Source: Symsagittifera roscoffensis (lineage: Eukaryota > Xenacoelomorpha > Acoela > Convolutidae). From it: DNA of 64,000 nt. The DNA lies in contig NC_087066.1 in the NCBI RefSeq assembly GCF_963678635.1, positions 38,323,755 through 38,387,754 on the forward strand, given 5' to 3'. The notes under the pieces are model-generated. The model saw only the letters and a list, made by a program, of their open reading frames with translations. It was not told the origin of the DNA and made no database searches. Shown here in pieces: positions 19,433-33,129 of the stretch; the first letter of the stretch is position 1; the number at the start of each line of letters is the position of its first letter. The translations under genes and the position numbers were made by a program.

Positions 19433-22400
19433 TCATTCAAAAGGTATTGTTGTCCTGAGCTTAAATTTGAAAAGTTATTTTACCTGTGATCATTTTTTGT
19501 AAAGTTATGGGGATTTAGAGATAGTCATTTTGGCCAAATTGGGATAATTAACGAGCGATTCATTTCGCTCTAATAACGCCTAAGCAGAGATTTACTCCGT
19601 CTGATAAATCGTTCCAAATTGGTTGAAGGAAGCTTATTTGTCATGATTGATTTATTACTAGGAGCAAAATGTATCACGTTGTTCTTTATATGGCGTGTGG
19701 GGGGATAAATTTCACCAAAATTCTCAAATTAAAAGGAAGTTCATTTTTTTATGATCTTTAGAGGCAGTCGAATCATTCAGGGTCTCGCCCTGATACGAGA
19801 GCAGTTTGTTCAAATGTTAGTGAGTGGACTCAGAATAAAACCAGATTCTAAATTTACTAGAGGGCTTTGCAACTTGCAATTCGATTCCATTTTCCGTTAA
19901 TGAGTTGACTAAGAACCCGGTAGAACCAATTCAAGAGTGAAAAACAAGACTGCTCGTATATCAGGGCAAAGCCTTGAGTGTTCCGACGACCCTTTAATTA
20001 GTTTTTGTTTAAAAAATATTGGAAAACTATAAACTTTGGACAATATCGAAGATCAATTAGAAAATTTTGAGTCGTATGAAACTAATACGACCGATTAACT
20101 AGCTAAATTCAATTTGGAATAATTGTGTTGTGCGGGAAACGTCGCCACCAATAAATAATTCGTTTTACGCTTTCATCATTAAGAAGCAAAATTCAGACCC
20201 ATATAACTTGAAACTGTAAAAATTGATCAGAAGTAAAAACAAAGTTTTTACATTTGGGTTCAAGGAATTGATATTTTCAATGAGGTAAAAAAATTTTGGT
20301 TAAAAACTATTACTTCGATCGCCGGAAACTGACTGAAGAAAAAGTCTCACCAAGCATGAAGAAAAGAACTTGGCAGAATGAGAAGCCAGTAATTTTTGAG
20401 AACAATCAGTTAATCATTGTCAGTAGTGAACTCAAACATTAAATCATAAAAAAAATATTGAACTGACTGGTAAAATCTGTGTTTTTTGTAAGTTTTTTTT
20501 GTTTTTTTTTTGTTTTTTTTATCACCGTTTTGCTGTATAAGTAAATTTTGCAGCTACATAGTCTTTTTAGCGGGTTTTAAGAGGTTGACCTAAGTTGCCA
20601 TAGTGCTGATACTTCAATTGAGTGTGTTTCGAGTGCTGATACATCAAAGGAGAATTCTGAGACATGTTTGAAACTGAATTTATCAGACATAAAAATTATT
20701 TAGAGAGAGCGCCTAATTATTGTTCCGATTTTTGTAACGAAATTAACGGAATATTTGTGCTCGGTTTTCTTCTTCAGACGAATTTTGACTTTTTAACTAG
20801 TCATCTGTTGGGGATTTTTTTTTTCATTCAAAATTGAAAAAAAAAACTGTTCAAGAACAAAAAAAGTATTATCGTTCTGAGCTTAATAATTAAAAGGTAA
20901 TTCACCTCTGATAATTTTTGAGTATTAGGGGTTTAGAGACTGCCATTTTGGCCAATTTGCGACAATTAACTCGCGATATATTGCGCGCGCTATTAACGCG
21001 TAAGCGGGGATTTAATCCGTCTTGGAATTTACTCAAAATTTGTTCAAGGAAGCTTATTTGCCATAATTGATTTGTTACTAGAAGCGGAATCGTTCACTTT
21101 GAACTTTATATAGATTGTGACGGGATGATGATAACAAAAAAATCTCCAATTTAATAATATGAAATTTGTGATATTTTGTGAAACTTTGCCCTGATACGAG
21201 CAGTCTAAATCCAATTAAGCTTTATTTGGTTTTTGGTTTGCTATATGTCGCTCCACATTTCTGATAACCAATCGAAGCCATGAGGGTGAGTGTAACAATG
21301 CAACACTTTCATGCTGCATTTTGCAGCCATTTTCGTGTTTCTCGAGAAAAGGCAGATTTTGCTTACAAAATGAGGATTCAGTTTATAAAATGCGGACTCC
21401 ATTTAAGAAATGCGAATTTTGCATTCAAGTTGTACCGGATTCTGCAATTGTTTTTGTAGAATGAACAAATTAAAATTATGTTAGAGCTAGCATTTGGAGA
21501 GATACGCATGTTTATTTTATTGTCTCTGAGTTGTGGAACATTGAATAGGTTGTTCAGAAAAAGGAATTTTTCACTTTACAAGGTATAGGTTTTGAAAGCA
21601 AAAATTTTAGTTTCAAAAGATTAATTTAGTCATGGTTTTCTTTCACAACATCTACCAAAAAAGTTGGAACACAAAATTTTTTCTTGAGTGTTCTAAGAAA
21701 CGAAAGTAACTGGAGGAGATTGAATATGATTTACCAATGTAATCCGGTTCTGAAAAAGCCAGTTGTCCACTTCTGCTCTAAGTTTTTTCTCCTCGCGTGA
21801 GAATTGGCAAACCCGCATAAATGAAAAGTGAAGAAAAAAAACTGATTAGAATGGATTTTCTTGGTTCAAAATATTGTCAGTAACATTGATTCCCGTGTTA
21901 CGCTTAGACAACAAAATTGGACTAAATAATAAGTACAAAAAGAAGAAAATCACAAGAAAATGGATGGTTTTTCCCACTTTAGTTTTGTTTCGCTTCATGC
22001 AAAATTTTGCAAGAATTTCTGCTTTTATCAAATGAATAATTCAGAAAATTTGCAAAGCGAATAAACGGCCTACTCTTTACTCTTTTCTAAAGTTAAATTT
22101 TTTTTCAAATTGCTTAACGGTTCCGTTAACTTTTTCCCCAGCCTAACGTTTGCCCTTTTGCCCCCTTACAACTCCCTATCCCAACTTTCCCTCCTTAAGA
22201 ACCCACATTGCTGAACCAACCCCCCGCTTGACCACCTGAACCAACCCCTCACCCTGAAGAACAACCCCCACCAACATATATGGACACATGGTAATCATAC
22301 ACTTTTCATGCAAATCCGTAGGTACAAAAAATGCATGAAAGGCCTAGGACCTTGAATTTCTATATATTTAAACTGTATGACTTGCATTTTTGCATAAACC

Positions 22401-23040
22401 AAAATATATATGTATATAATTTTTCTAAATTTTAAAATCTCAGTTTTTTGGGATGTGTTTGTGACCGAACACAAGTGCCAAAAAACATGATTCACTCAAA
22501 ACTAAAGTCACCATAGAATTTATCTCTTGCATTCACAATGCATTGGAAACGATTTTCATTGTTTCACAAATCATGTACTGAAAAAATCAAACTTGAAGGT
22601 GTTGGCAAACTTTTGAATGATTATTTTAAAATTTGAATTTTTAAATTATCAGACTTTGATCAACGCATACATAAAATTTCCATACGAAACAAATAAGAGC
22701 TTTTAGAGTTGGGGTTTTAAAGATTGCTGTTTGGCCATTTTGGGACAATTAACACGCAAATTTTTGCGCTACTAACGCGTAAGCGGAGATTTAATCCGTC
22801 TTAGAAATTGTTTCAAATTTTTCAAGTATGCGTATTTGCCATAAATGATTTCTTACTAGAAGCAAAATCTATCACTTTCCCTTTCATATGGATTGTGGGG
22901 CGATGTTTTTAACACAAAAACTCAAATTTAAAAAGTTGAAGTTTGAGGAATTTTGCGAATTTATTTGTTTTTTGGTTTGATGTGAGGTTGGGTGTAAACA
23001 TGCAACTCTTTAATGCTGCATTCTGTAGCCGTTTTTGTGT
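19433..23040 (+). repeat. large tandem repeat unit 1
   Basis: Near-identical to 23042-26960 apart from block indels. It starts TCATTCAAAAGGTATTG and ends ...GTTTTTGTGTTTC. It has about 415 bp (19821-20235) missing from unit 2 and lacks about 735 bp that unit 2 has (about 24723-25457). No coding capacity beyond short chance ORFs. Confidence 0.75.
19949..21204. mobile_element. non-autonomous TIR element, ACTGCTCGTAT family
   Basis: Starts ACTGCTCGTATATCAGGGCA and ends CCCTGATACGAGCAGT. The interior includes a subrepeat (from GTTCCGATTTTTGTAACG near 20718 to the right end) also seen at 15.4, 19.3, 23.9 and, inverted, 59.5 kb. Non-coding. Confidence 0.55.
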
Positions 23041-23041
23041 T

Positions 23042-26000
23042 TCATTCAAAAGGTATTGTTGTCCTGAGCTTAAATTTGAAAAGTTATTTTACCTGTGATC
23101 ATTTTTTGTAAAGTTATGGGGATTTAGAGATAGTCATTTTGGTCAAAATTGGGATAATTAACGAGCGATTCATTTCGCGCTAATAACGCCTAAGCGGAGA
23201 TTTAATCCGTCTGATAAATCGTTCCAAATTGGTTGAAGGAAGCTTATTTGTCATAATTGATTTATTACTAGATGTATTACTTTGTTCTTTATATGGCGTG
23301 TGGGGGGATAAATTTCACCAAAATTCTCAAATTAAAAGGAAGTTCATTTTTTTATGATCTTAAGAGGCAGTCGAATCATTCAGGGTCTCGCCCTGATACG
23401 AGAGCAGTTTGTTCAAATGTTAGTTTTTACAAAGTTTTTACATTTGGGTTCAAGGAATTGATATTTTCAATGAGGTAAAAAAATTTTGGTTAAAAACTAT
23501 TACTTCAATCGCCGGATACTGACTGAAGAAAAAGTCTCACCAAGCATGAATAAAAGAACTTGGCGGAATGAGAAGCCAGTAATTTTTGAGAACAATCAGT
23601 TAATCATTCTCAGTAGTGAACTCAAACATTAAATCATAAAAAAAATATTGAACTGACTGGTAAGATCTGTGTTTTTTGTAAGTTTTTTTTGTTTTTTTTT
23701 GTTTTTTTTTATCACCGTTTTGCTGTATAAGTAAATTTTGCAGCTACATAGTCTTTTTATCGGGTTTTAAGAGGTTGACCTAAGTTGCCATAGTGCTGAT
23801 GTTCAATTGAGTGTGCTTCGAGTGCTGATACATCAAAGGAGAATTCTGAGACATGTTTGAAACTGAATTTATCAGACATAAAAATTATTTAGAGAGAGCG
23901 CCTAATTATTGTTCCGATTTTTGTAACGAAATTAACGGAAAATTTGTGCTCGATTTTCTTTTTCAGCCGAATTTTGACTTTGTAACTAGTCATCTGTTGG
24001 GGATTTTTTTTTCATTCAAAATTGAAAAAAAAAAACTGTTCAAGAACAAAAAAAGTATTATTGTTCTGAGCTTAATAATTAAAAGGTAATTCACCTCTGA
24101 TAACTTTCGAGTACTAGGGGTTTAGAGACTGCCATTTTGGCCAATTTGCGACAATTAACTCGCGATATATTGCGCGCGCTATTAACGCGTAAGCGGGGAT
24201 TTGATCCGTCTTAGAATTTATTCAAAATTTGTTCAAGGAAGCTTATTTGCCATAATTGATTTGTTACTAGAAGCGGAATCGTTCACTTTGAACTTTATAT
24301 AGATTGTGACGGGATGATGATAACAAAAAAATCTCAAATTTAATAATATGAAATTTGTGATGTTTTGTGAAACTTTGCCCTGATACGAGCAGTCTAAATC
24401 CAATTAAGCTTTATTTGGTTTTTGGTTTGCTATATGTCGCTCCACATTTCTGATAACCAATCGAAGCCATGAGGGTGGGTGTAACAATGCAACACTTTCA
24501 TGCTGCCTTTTGCAGCCATTTTCGTGTTTCTCGAGAAAAATCAGATTTTGCTTACAAAATGAGGATTCAGTTTATAAAATGCGGACTCCATTTAAGAAAT
24601 GCGATTTTTGCATTCAAGTTGTACCGGATTCTGCAATTGTTTTTGTAGAATGAACAAATTAAAATTATGTTAGAGCTAGCATTTGGAGAGATACGCATTT
24701 TTATTTTATTGTCTCTGAGTTCTGGGTTTTTAGCTCATCTTTTTACCTCTTTGTAACTATTTGAAATTAAAAGAAGGCTAAAATTTTCAAGCTAATAAAA
24801 TCTTTAGTAGTATGATAGAATCAAAATAATTTTAAATTTGGCCTTAACAAATTTGTTAGGGTCAGCGGATGAGCTGTTTAATCTTTTTCAATCCGTCTGC
24901 AACATAAATAGAAACTTAAAAAAACTTTTGTTTGTAAACAATTTAAGGAATGCTTTAGAACACATTTGCTTAAAAACTAAGAGTTCTGTGGATCAAACAT
25001 CACTCTGGTGATCGGATCTGGAAGCTGTTGGATTAGCCAATAAACTAGGTAGATCTTTTGTTTTTCTAGCTTTAAATTGGTGATCATGAAAAAAAGATTC
25101 AATTTATGCGCTAAACCGGGGTGGTTATCGATAACATCCCGAAAAAATGTCAAGAAAATCAGTGCTTAAAATATTTTTTTCTCAAATCATAAACAAAGGA
25201 ATTAATATTTTTAAGTGAGCTTGTTTGGGTTCATTAAGAACAATCCTCCCTGTCTTGACAAAGCAAAAACTGCAATGCGTTTTTTTTTTCAAGTTTCATA
25301 AACAGTAGCTTGGTTCGCTGAAGTCCAAGTAGGCCTTAAATTGATAGTGTAGTGATTTTTAAAAATTTTTCTGCAGCAAATTGGATCAAAATTTTAAGAA
25401 AAATTTTGCTGTTCAAAATCTGGATTGAGCTGATAAAATGTAAGTTGTCCTAAAAAATGGAACTTTGAATAGGTTGTCCAGAAAAAGGAATTTTTCACTT
25501 TACAAGGTATAGGTTTTGAAAGCAAAAATTTAAGTTTCAAACGATTAATTTAGTCATGGTTTTCTTTCACAACATTTACCAAAAAAGTTGGCACACAAAA
25601 TTTTTTCTTGAGTGTTCTAAGAAACGAAAGTAGCTGGAGGAGATTGAATATGATTTACCAATGTAATCCGGGTCTGAAAAAGCCAGTTGTCCACTTCTGC
25701 TCTAAGTTTTTTCTCCTCGCGTGAAAATCGGCAATTCCGCATTAAAGAAAAATGAAGAAAAAAACTGATTGGAATGGATTTTCTTGGTTCAAATATTGTC
25801 AGTAACATTGATTCCCGTGTTACGCTTAGACAACAAAATTGGACTAAATAATAAGTACAAAAAGAAGAAAATCACAAGAAAATGGATGGTTTTTCCCACT
25901 TTAGTTTTGTTTCGCTTCATGCAAAATTTTGCAAGAATTTCTGCTTTTATCAAATGAATAATTCAGAAAATTTGCAAAGCGAATAAACGGCCTACTCTTT

Positions 26001-26960
26001 ACTCTTTTCTAAAGTTAAGTTTTTTTTCAAATTGCTTAACGGTTCCGTTAACTTTTTCCCCAGCCTAACGTTTGCCCTTTTGCCCCCTTACAACTCCCTA
26101 TCCCAACTTTCCCTCCTTAAGAACCCACATTGCTGAACCAACCCCCCGCTTGACCACCTGAACCAACCCCTCACCCTGAAGAACAACCCCCACCAACATA
26201 TATGGACACATGGTAATCATACACTTTTCATGCAAATCCGTAGGTACAAAAAATGCATGAAAGGCCTAGGACCTTGAATTTCTATATATTTAAACTGTAT
26301 GACTTGCATTTTTGCATAAACCAAAATATATATGTATATAATTTTTCTAAATTTTAAAATCTCAGTTTTTTGGGATGTGTTTGTGACCGAACACAAGTGC
26401 CAAAAAACATGATTCACTCAAAACTAAAGTCACCATAGAATTTATCTCTTGCATTCACAATGCATTGGAAACGATTTTCATTGTTTCACAAATCATGTAC
26501 TGAAAAAATCAAACTTGAAGGTGTTGGCAAACTTTTGAATGATTATTTTAAAATTTGAATTTTTAAATTATCAGACTTTGATCAACGCATACATAAAATT
26601 TCCATACGAAACAAATAAGAGCTTTTAGCGTTGGGGTTTTAAAGATTGCTGTTTGGCCATTTTGGGACAATTAACACGCAAATTTTTGCGCTACTAACGC
26701 GTAAGCGGAGATTTAATCCGTCTTAGAAATTGTTTCAAATTTTTCAAGTATGCGTATTTGCCATAAATGATTTCTTACTAGAAGCAAAATCTATCACTTT
26801 CCCTTTCATATGGATTGTGGGGCGATGTTTTTAACACAAAAACTCAAATTTAAAAAGTTGAAGTTTGAGGAATTTTGCGAATTTATTTGTTTTTTGGTTT
26901 GATGTGAGGTTGGGTGTAAACATGCAACTCTTTAATGCTGCATTCTGCAGCCGTTTTTGT
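23042..26960 (+). repeat. large tandem repeat unit 2
   Basis: Direct copy of 19433-23040, starting right at its end. Long stretches (e.g. 25800-26950 against 21880-23030) are almost base-identical, including C-rich CCACCTGAACCAACCCC blocks. The similarity implies a recent duplication or an assembly artefact. Confidence 0.75.
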
Positions 26961-28575
26961 GTTTCTCGAAAACAACTTGGATTCTGCTCACAAAATGAGG
27001 ATTCAGTTTCTGCAAAGCTGACTCCATTTAAAAAATGAGGATTTTGCATAGAAAACGCGGCTTATGCGATATGGCGCACTTCAACAAAAATGTGGATTTT
27101 TTGCAAATTGCACTGGGTTCTGCAATTGTTTTTTTTTTAGAATAAACAAAAATTGTTGCTAAAGCAAGCGTTTGGAGAGATACACTTTTTTATTTTATTG
27201 TCTCTGAGTTCCGGGTTTTTAGCTAATCTTTTCACCTTTTTATAACTATTTGAAATTAAAAGAAGGCTTAAACTTTCATACTAATAAAATCTTTAGTATT
27301 ATGACAGAATAAAAATAACTCTTGCCCTTAAAGTTTTGGCTTTAAAAAACTCGTTGAAGTCAGCGGATGAAGTGCTTGATCTTTTTCGATCCTTCTGCCA
27401 CATTAATAGAAATTTAAAAAAAACTTTGTTTGCAAAGAATTCAAGGAATGCTTCAGAAAACATTAGCTTAACAACTTCGTGTTCTGTGAATGAAACTTAT
27501 CAATTTTTTTGTAGCTTTAAGATGGTAATTATGAAAAAATAATTCAATTTATTCACTAAATCAGTGTAGTTATTGATAAAATCCCAAACTAATGTCAAGA
27601 AAGTCAGTGCTAAAAAGTTTTTAAAATCCAATCTTAACCAGATGAAATGATTTTTTCAAATGAGCTTGTTTGGGTTCATTAAGAACAATTCTTCCTGACT
27701 TGACAAACCAAAAACTGCAATGAAATTTGATGTTTTTTTTCAAGTTTCATAAATAGTAGTTTGGTTCTCTGAAGTCCAAGTAGACCTTAAAGTTGATAGT
27801 GTAGTGATTTTAAAAAGTTTTTCTGCAAATTGGATTAAAATTTCAAGAAAAATTTTGCTGCTCAAAATCTGTATTGAGCTTAAAAAATATTAGTTGTCCG
27901 GAAAAAAAGAGATTTTGTATGGGTTGTCCAAAAAAACATTTTTTTACTTTAGAAGGTATAAGTTTTGAAAACAGAAAACTTAGTTTCAAACGATTAATTT
28001 AGTCATGGCTTTCTTTCACAGCTTCTACCAAAAAATTTTGCCCACAGATTTTTTTTGAGTGTTGTAAGAAATGAAAGTAAACTGAGGAGATTGTATATGA
28101 TTTACCAATGTAATCCGGGTCTGAAAAAACCAGCTGTCTTCTTCTGCTCTAAGTTTTGTTTTTTCGCGCAAAAATTGGAGACCCGCTTTTGAGAAAAGTG
28201 AAGAAAAAAAATGATTAAACTGGATTTTCGTTGAATATGGAAGCTAAATATATTTGTCAGGGTTTAATTAGTCCGTATGCCAAATTTGATAACAATCCGA
28301 CAATGTTAACAGAAAAATTACTCTAAAAAATTTGCAGGTGGGGAGGAAAAGGAAAAAGAGCCGCCCTTTTGCCCCCTTACAACGACCTATCCCAACGTTT
28401 GCCTCCTTTGAACCCCCGATAGCTGAACCAAACCCCCGTTTGACCACCTGAACCAATCCCCCCACCCTGAACAACAATTTCCCCGCCCCCACCTGAATCA
28501 CCCCTCCTCACAACCTGACCACCTGAACCACCTCACCTTCAACCTGAAGAACCCCCTCTTCCCACCTGAACCATG
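26961..28575 (+). repeat. diverged third tandem repeat unit (partial)
   Basis: Continues with matches to unit 2 (e.g. GTCAGCGGATGAAGTGCTTG at 27360 against a variant at 24864, and the TTTGCCCCCTTACAA block at 28369), but at clearly lower identity. It keeps the segment missing from unit 1, so unit 1 probably lost it. Confidence 0.6.
28430..28575 (+). repeat. C-rich minisatellite, CCACCTGAACCA unit
   Basis: Several degenerate copies of a CCACCTGAACCA-like unit. Shorter relatives lie at about 22195-22270 and 26120-26195 in the tandem units. Confidence 0.5.
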
Positions 28576-29114
28576 GGAAGGGGGTAGTCCTGGCGGTGAG
28601 TGGGGGGAGGGGGTTGGTGGTTCAGGAGGGGAAACAAAAATGAGAAATAGAGTAACAGAAAAACAGTAACAAAACTCAAAATTGCGCAGAAAAAAGATGA
28701 ACTTGAACAATAATTAACTACCAACTTCTGTTTAAAACACTGTTTAGAAAATATTTTGAGTGCGTTGAAAATCCCACCTCAAGAAAATGGAAAAATAACG
28801 ATCATAGTGTAATTTCCTTTTCTTGATCTCTGAAAGTAAAACACAATCGATGATAATTGACTTGCAATGGATTTTAATGCATAACCAAATTATAGCAAAT
28901 TATTCCATTTTTGATTGATTATAATCGATTAATTTTCTATAATAGACACTGTCAATGAAACTCATATTTAGTCAAGTTATGTTCATGGAACTTCAGTGCA
29001 GGAAAAAAAGAAACAGCCGAGTTTTTAGTTAAGTTTGATTGTTTCATTTTTTTCGCTGAGAATGTTGCGCGCGGCATGAGCCACTAATTAACTCAGTTTT
29101 TTGAAGAAAAAGTT

Positions 29115-30043
29115 CCCGGGTTGACCAACACTGCTAATCATTAAACTTTCATATTTGGAAAAATGGTAACCAAACACTTTTCATGCAATTCCATAGGTAG
29201 AGAAAATGCATGAAAAGTCTATGACCTTAATTTCTGGTATCTGGAAACTGTATGACTTGCATTTTCGCATAAAGTAGAAAAAATATGATTTTTCTAAAAT
29301 TCAGTTTCTTAAATTTTTTGGGATGTGTTCGTGACCGAACACAAGTGACAAAAACCATCGTTTAATCAAAACTAGAGTCACCAAAAGTTTCGCCGTCTTG
29401 CATTTACAATGCATTGAAAACTACCTTCATTGTATAAGTTTTTGCAAACACAAATTACGTACTGAAAAAATCAAACTCGAAGATGTTGGCAAAAATTTTA
29501 AAAAAAGGATTTTTTTCAAAAATTGAATTTTAAATTATCAGCATTGACCAAGGCATGCATAAAATGCCATACACAAGAAATAAGAGCTTTTAGCCTTTTA
29601 AAAAAAAATTTTTTTCATAGAAACGGAAAAAAGTCAATGACTACGTTATGCACACAAAAAATTAAATTTTGCACCCGAAAACTTTTTCTGAAAAATGTTT
29701 GTTCGAATACATATTTCGATGCGGTTAAAAAAAAACAAAAAAAATTTGGGGCAATTTCAAAATTTTTTTGGGGGCGTTTTGAACTAAAGTTTGTTGTCGT
29801 CATCAAAAAAAGGCTAGTCATGCAATTTCCATATATGGAAATTGCATGAGTAGCATTTTTTTGACAAAAATTTTTCTTTTTTATTTAATACGATACACCG
29901 ACTTTTATGCCAAAACAAGAAAAAACGCCTTTGAAAATTCGATGACACCATTTTAGCAAAAAGCATGGAAATTGTATGACAAGTATTTTTTATAGACTTA
30001 GTTTAGAAATTGTCTGATTAGCATTTATGGAGGTCAATCCGAG
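29115..30043. mobile_element. TIR-like element, CCCGGGTTGACC family
   Basis: Left end CCCGGGTTGACC and right end GGTCAATCCGAG form 12-bp inverted ends with two mismatches. The interior shares its start and its TGTATGACAAG motifs with 1131-1925 and with parts of the tandem units (22289-22700). Non-coding, no clear target duplication. Confidence 0.45.
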
Positions 30044-30438
30044 TTCACTACGATGCAAAACTTAGTGCAGATGAAAAAAATTGGAGTTTTCAAACCCAGA
30101 TTAAGTTTGTAAGCCATTGAAACCAAATATTGATAGTTTCATAGAGGGTACCTCGGATCAGTTGCTCTTGGTCTATGTAAAAGTTTTACTGAATTTCATA
30201 GGAAATGTTGTCCAAAATGGACATTTAAAACAGGCATTTCAGAGAATAAAATCTTAAATGTGAGCTTAATTTTGTCCATTAGTGTATTTTAGAGAGTGGT
30301 CAAATGCTGAAAAACCGTGTCAGCGCTTAGAACAATCAAAGAAACTGCTGTAGAATGTAACTTGAAAACTGACGAGTTATTTTTTTAAATTATGATGTGA
30401 GCTCAGTTTGAAACGATGATTGTTCAATTGCATTCGTC

Positions 30439-32889
30439 ATGTATCAGAATTTACCAACAGCTAATTTGGACAGAACGGAGCGTGACTTTCTGAATGCAGT
30501 GAGAAATGGGTGCGACGAGCTGGTTAAGCGATACTATCACCAAGGTTAACTTTTCACTATTGTTTTTTTGCAATTATTTTACAAATGTTCGCCAATATTT
30601 CAGAATTTTTTCAAAATTAATTTTCACATTATTTCAGAATTATTTAAAAATTAACTTTCAGAATTATTTCAGATTCATTTCACAAAAAACTTTCACAAAT
30701 ATTTCAAAGTGTTGATAAAGTCGTCTCGAACCATCAAAATCAATCAAAAATGGAACGCTTACCTCTTTTTAATTTTGCTCGTTTGGAAAACTAAAAAAAA
30801 TTAACTGAAATAATAAAAAGTCCTGATGTTATAAGTTAGCCGATTTTTTTTGCGCGTTTTATAAACCGAGATCTCGAAAATTTTTATAATTGGTAGATAG
30901 GTTGAAAAAAGTGAAATGGTATTACATAGTTTCGCAATCTTGACTTTTTAGGAGTGAACATAAGGTGCCGAACGACTGATTCAGAAACTCTCGATTCGTA
31001 CGAGGCGAAAGCGGGACTGACAGCAGTGCACTTGGCCGCTTGGTATGGCCACGACTTCCTTGTCAACTTCCTCGTGGACCGAGGCTGTCCCGTAGACTCC
31101 GAGGACTTCTCGGGTTTCCGACCGATTCACTTCGCGTGTGCTCAGGAAAGATTGTTGATTATGTCTCAAATGACTTGAACATCGATGAAATGATGATAAT
31201 TTAAACTAATAAAAAAATTAAAGTTCTCTCAATATAGATAAATTCTGAAATCAAACTGAAAGTCAAGTCGTACGAAAAAAGTTGATGCAAATACGTTGGT
31301 ACAGGTCTAATGGAAAATAAGCAAGAACCGCTTTCCCCAAGCCTATTAACAAAAAATAAAGGCCCATAATATTACGATTTTTGTCACATGAGGGGGAGGG
31401 GGGAGGCTGCAAAACGCTGGTGGGACTATGATGGGAGAAAGCTGAAATGTTTTTTTTTATTCATGCCAATTGGGATGAATGTGATTTGAGACCTAATGCA
31501 TAGGGTAGACATTCGGCCTTCGAGGCTCTTGTGAAGAAGGGGGCCAATTGTGTGGGGGCGGCCAAAGATGGCTGGACATGTTTGCACTACGCGGCTCAGA
31601 GGGGGAATGAAGACATCGCCAGAACATTAATTTCCAAGGTCAGTTCTAATCAAAGTTTTATTTTTTTTACTGCGCAACGTGTTTTAGAGAATAAGTAAGC
31701 TGAAATTGAGTTCAATTGTTTCTAAGCTTGAGCAAACATTTTTTTGGCTCTTAAACCGTCTTGTAACACCCTCTCCGATATTTGATTTCTACCACAAAAA
31801 AATTACCGTTACACCGCGTAAAAAAATAATTCGGTCTGGCGAAGCCTCAATCGTGCTCAAACGAAATGCAAAAATTTTCTCAGTATCGAGAAAAACAGGT
31901 TTTGAATTTTTGGTTTTTAGTCTAATTTCAAACGTCTATTAGAACGTACATGTGAGTTAAAAAATCACAATCAAAATAATTTTCCGCTAAACATAACTTT
32001 CATTCGTTTTAACTCATCTTCGACAAAAACTGTGCCTAAGTTACTAAAACTATCAAATATGCCACAGTCCCAAAACTCTAGGCTTTCGATTATCACAACA
32101 CGGACAAAAACTGACACAATTTAAATACAGACTGATGCAAGCCTTATTGTGTGCGTATTTTGCCTTCAGAAGTTGATAGAATCTTTTTTTTTCTTACAAG
32201 GGCGGCCATCCTGACTGGCCTGAGATGCGGGGCTGGACCCCGGTGCATCTGTGTTGTCAGAATGGACACGCCCCCATTCTCAAATTGCTGCTACACGGAG
32301 GGGCTGTAGTCAATGTCCAGGTAATTAATCCAGTTCCTCTAAGTTTTTGTAGGTCTTTTGATAATCTCGATTCCAGTGGAAACTCGTTTGGCATTAACAA
32401 CTTTTTTCGGCTCTTTAACACCCCCTCCCCACATTTGAATTTCAATTTTGAAAGACTAATTTTAAGTCTTACGTTGTCATAATACAATGAATTTTTGCAT
32501 GTTGAACAAACTACATATTGTGAACACCTTGTTTTTCATACCTGACTTCGTAACATCACGCATGCAGCCATAAAAACAGGCAAGACAACCAAATAACCGA
32601 ATATTTGAAATACGGGGCGAGCGGGAGAGCCCTTTTTGCAGGAAATTTATCTGGAGTCTGTTTTCTTTTTAAATGACTGATTTCATGCTTTCTTTTTAAT
32701 TTAAGCGCTGAAAAAAACCGAAAAGAAACTAAAACTAATAGAATTCTAATTGTTGTATTTTCTTTTAGATTTTTCATCGTTTAGAATTTTGAAGTGGTTT
32801 CAGGACCATGGCGGAGTTTCGCCTCTGTATCTGGCTGCTCAGAATGGATTCCCCCACATAGTGCAGATCCTACTCCAACACAGGGCTGA
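30439..32889 (+). CDS. ankyrin-repeat protein, N-terminal five exons
   Basis: Exons 30439-30544 (ATG start), 30952-31145, 31504-31638, 32201-32320 and 32804-32889 join in phase. The product starts MYQNLPTANLDRTERDFLNA and then has about five ankyrin repeats, seen as GLTAVHLAAWYGHDFLVNFL, RPIHFACAQ, DGWTCLHYAAQRGNEDIA, GWTPVHLCCQNGHAPILKLL and VSPLYLAAQNGFPHIVQILL. Ankyrin repeats bind protein partners, and nothing here shows which. Intron 2 appears to begin GA instead of GT, because only a junction after CAG (31145) gives a full-length 31-residue repeat spacing. The last exon ends in phase 2 at a GTAAGA donor, but no following ankyrin exon is found before the copia debris, the gap and the giant retroelement. 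The gene is either interrupted or continues far away. Confidence 0.75.
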
Positions 32890-33129
32890 GTAAGAGATTA
32901 AACGTTTAAACTTATAGTTGATGTCAAATTGTTAGCAATATTTTTTTCGATCAACGATTCTGAACGTAGTTAATTAGGCTAAAACTGCTCATTTCGACGT
33001 CGAATTTCAGCCTTTGCTGATTTTTCTAAGTTCTATTTTGAGAAAAAGATAGACAATGATGAAGAAGAAAAAGTAGGTGATGTAGTATTCTTTGGAGAAG
33101 TAGACCCGGCATTTGCTTTGCAGCAAACC

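Noticed and set aside
22295..22495. 66-aa - strand ORF repeated identically at 26217-26417
   Set aside because: The identity is due to the tandem duplication. The diverged copy near 29.2 kb does not keep the frame.
28268..28724. Several overlapping - strand ORFs rich in Pro and Gly
   Set aside because: Produced by the C-rich minisatellite. No start context, splice signals or conservation.
29523..29849. 108-codon + strand ORF
   Set aside because: Inside a TIR-like repeat. Composition is that of AT-rich repeat DNA, and related copies lack the frame.
19320..30000. Repeated units considered as a CRISPR-like or coding array
   Set aside because: Units are kilobases long and AT-rich with no conserved ORF. 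The host is eukaryotic, so CRISPR does not apply.
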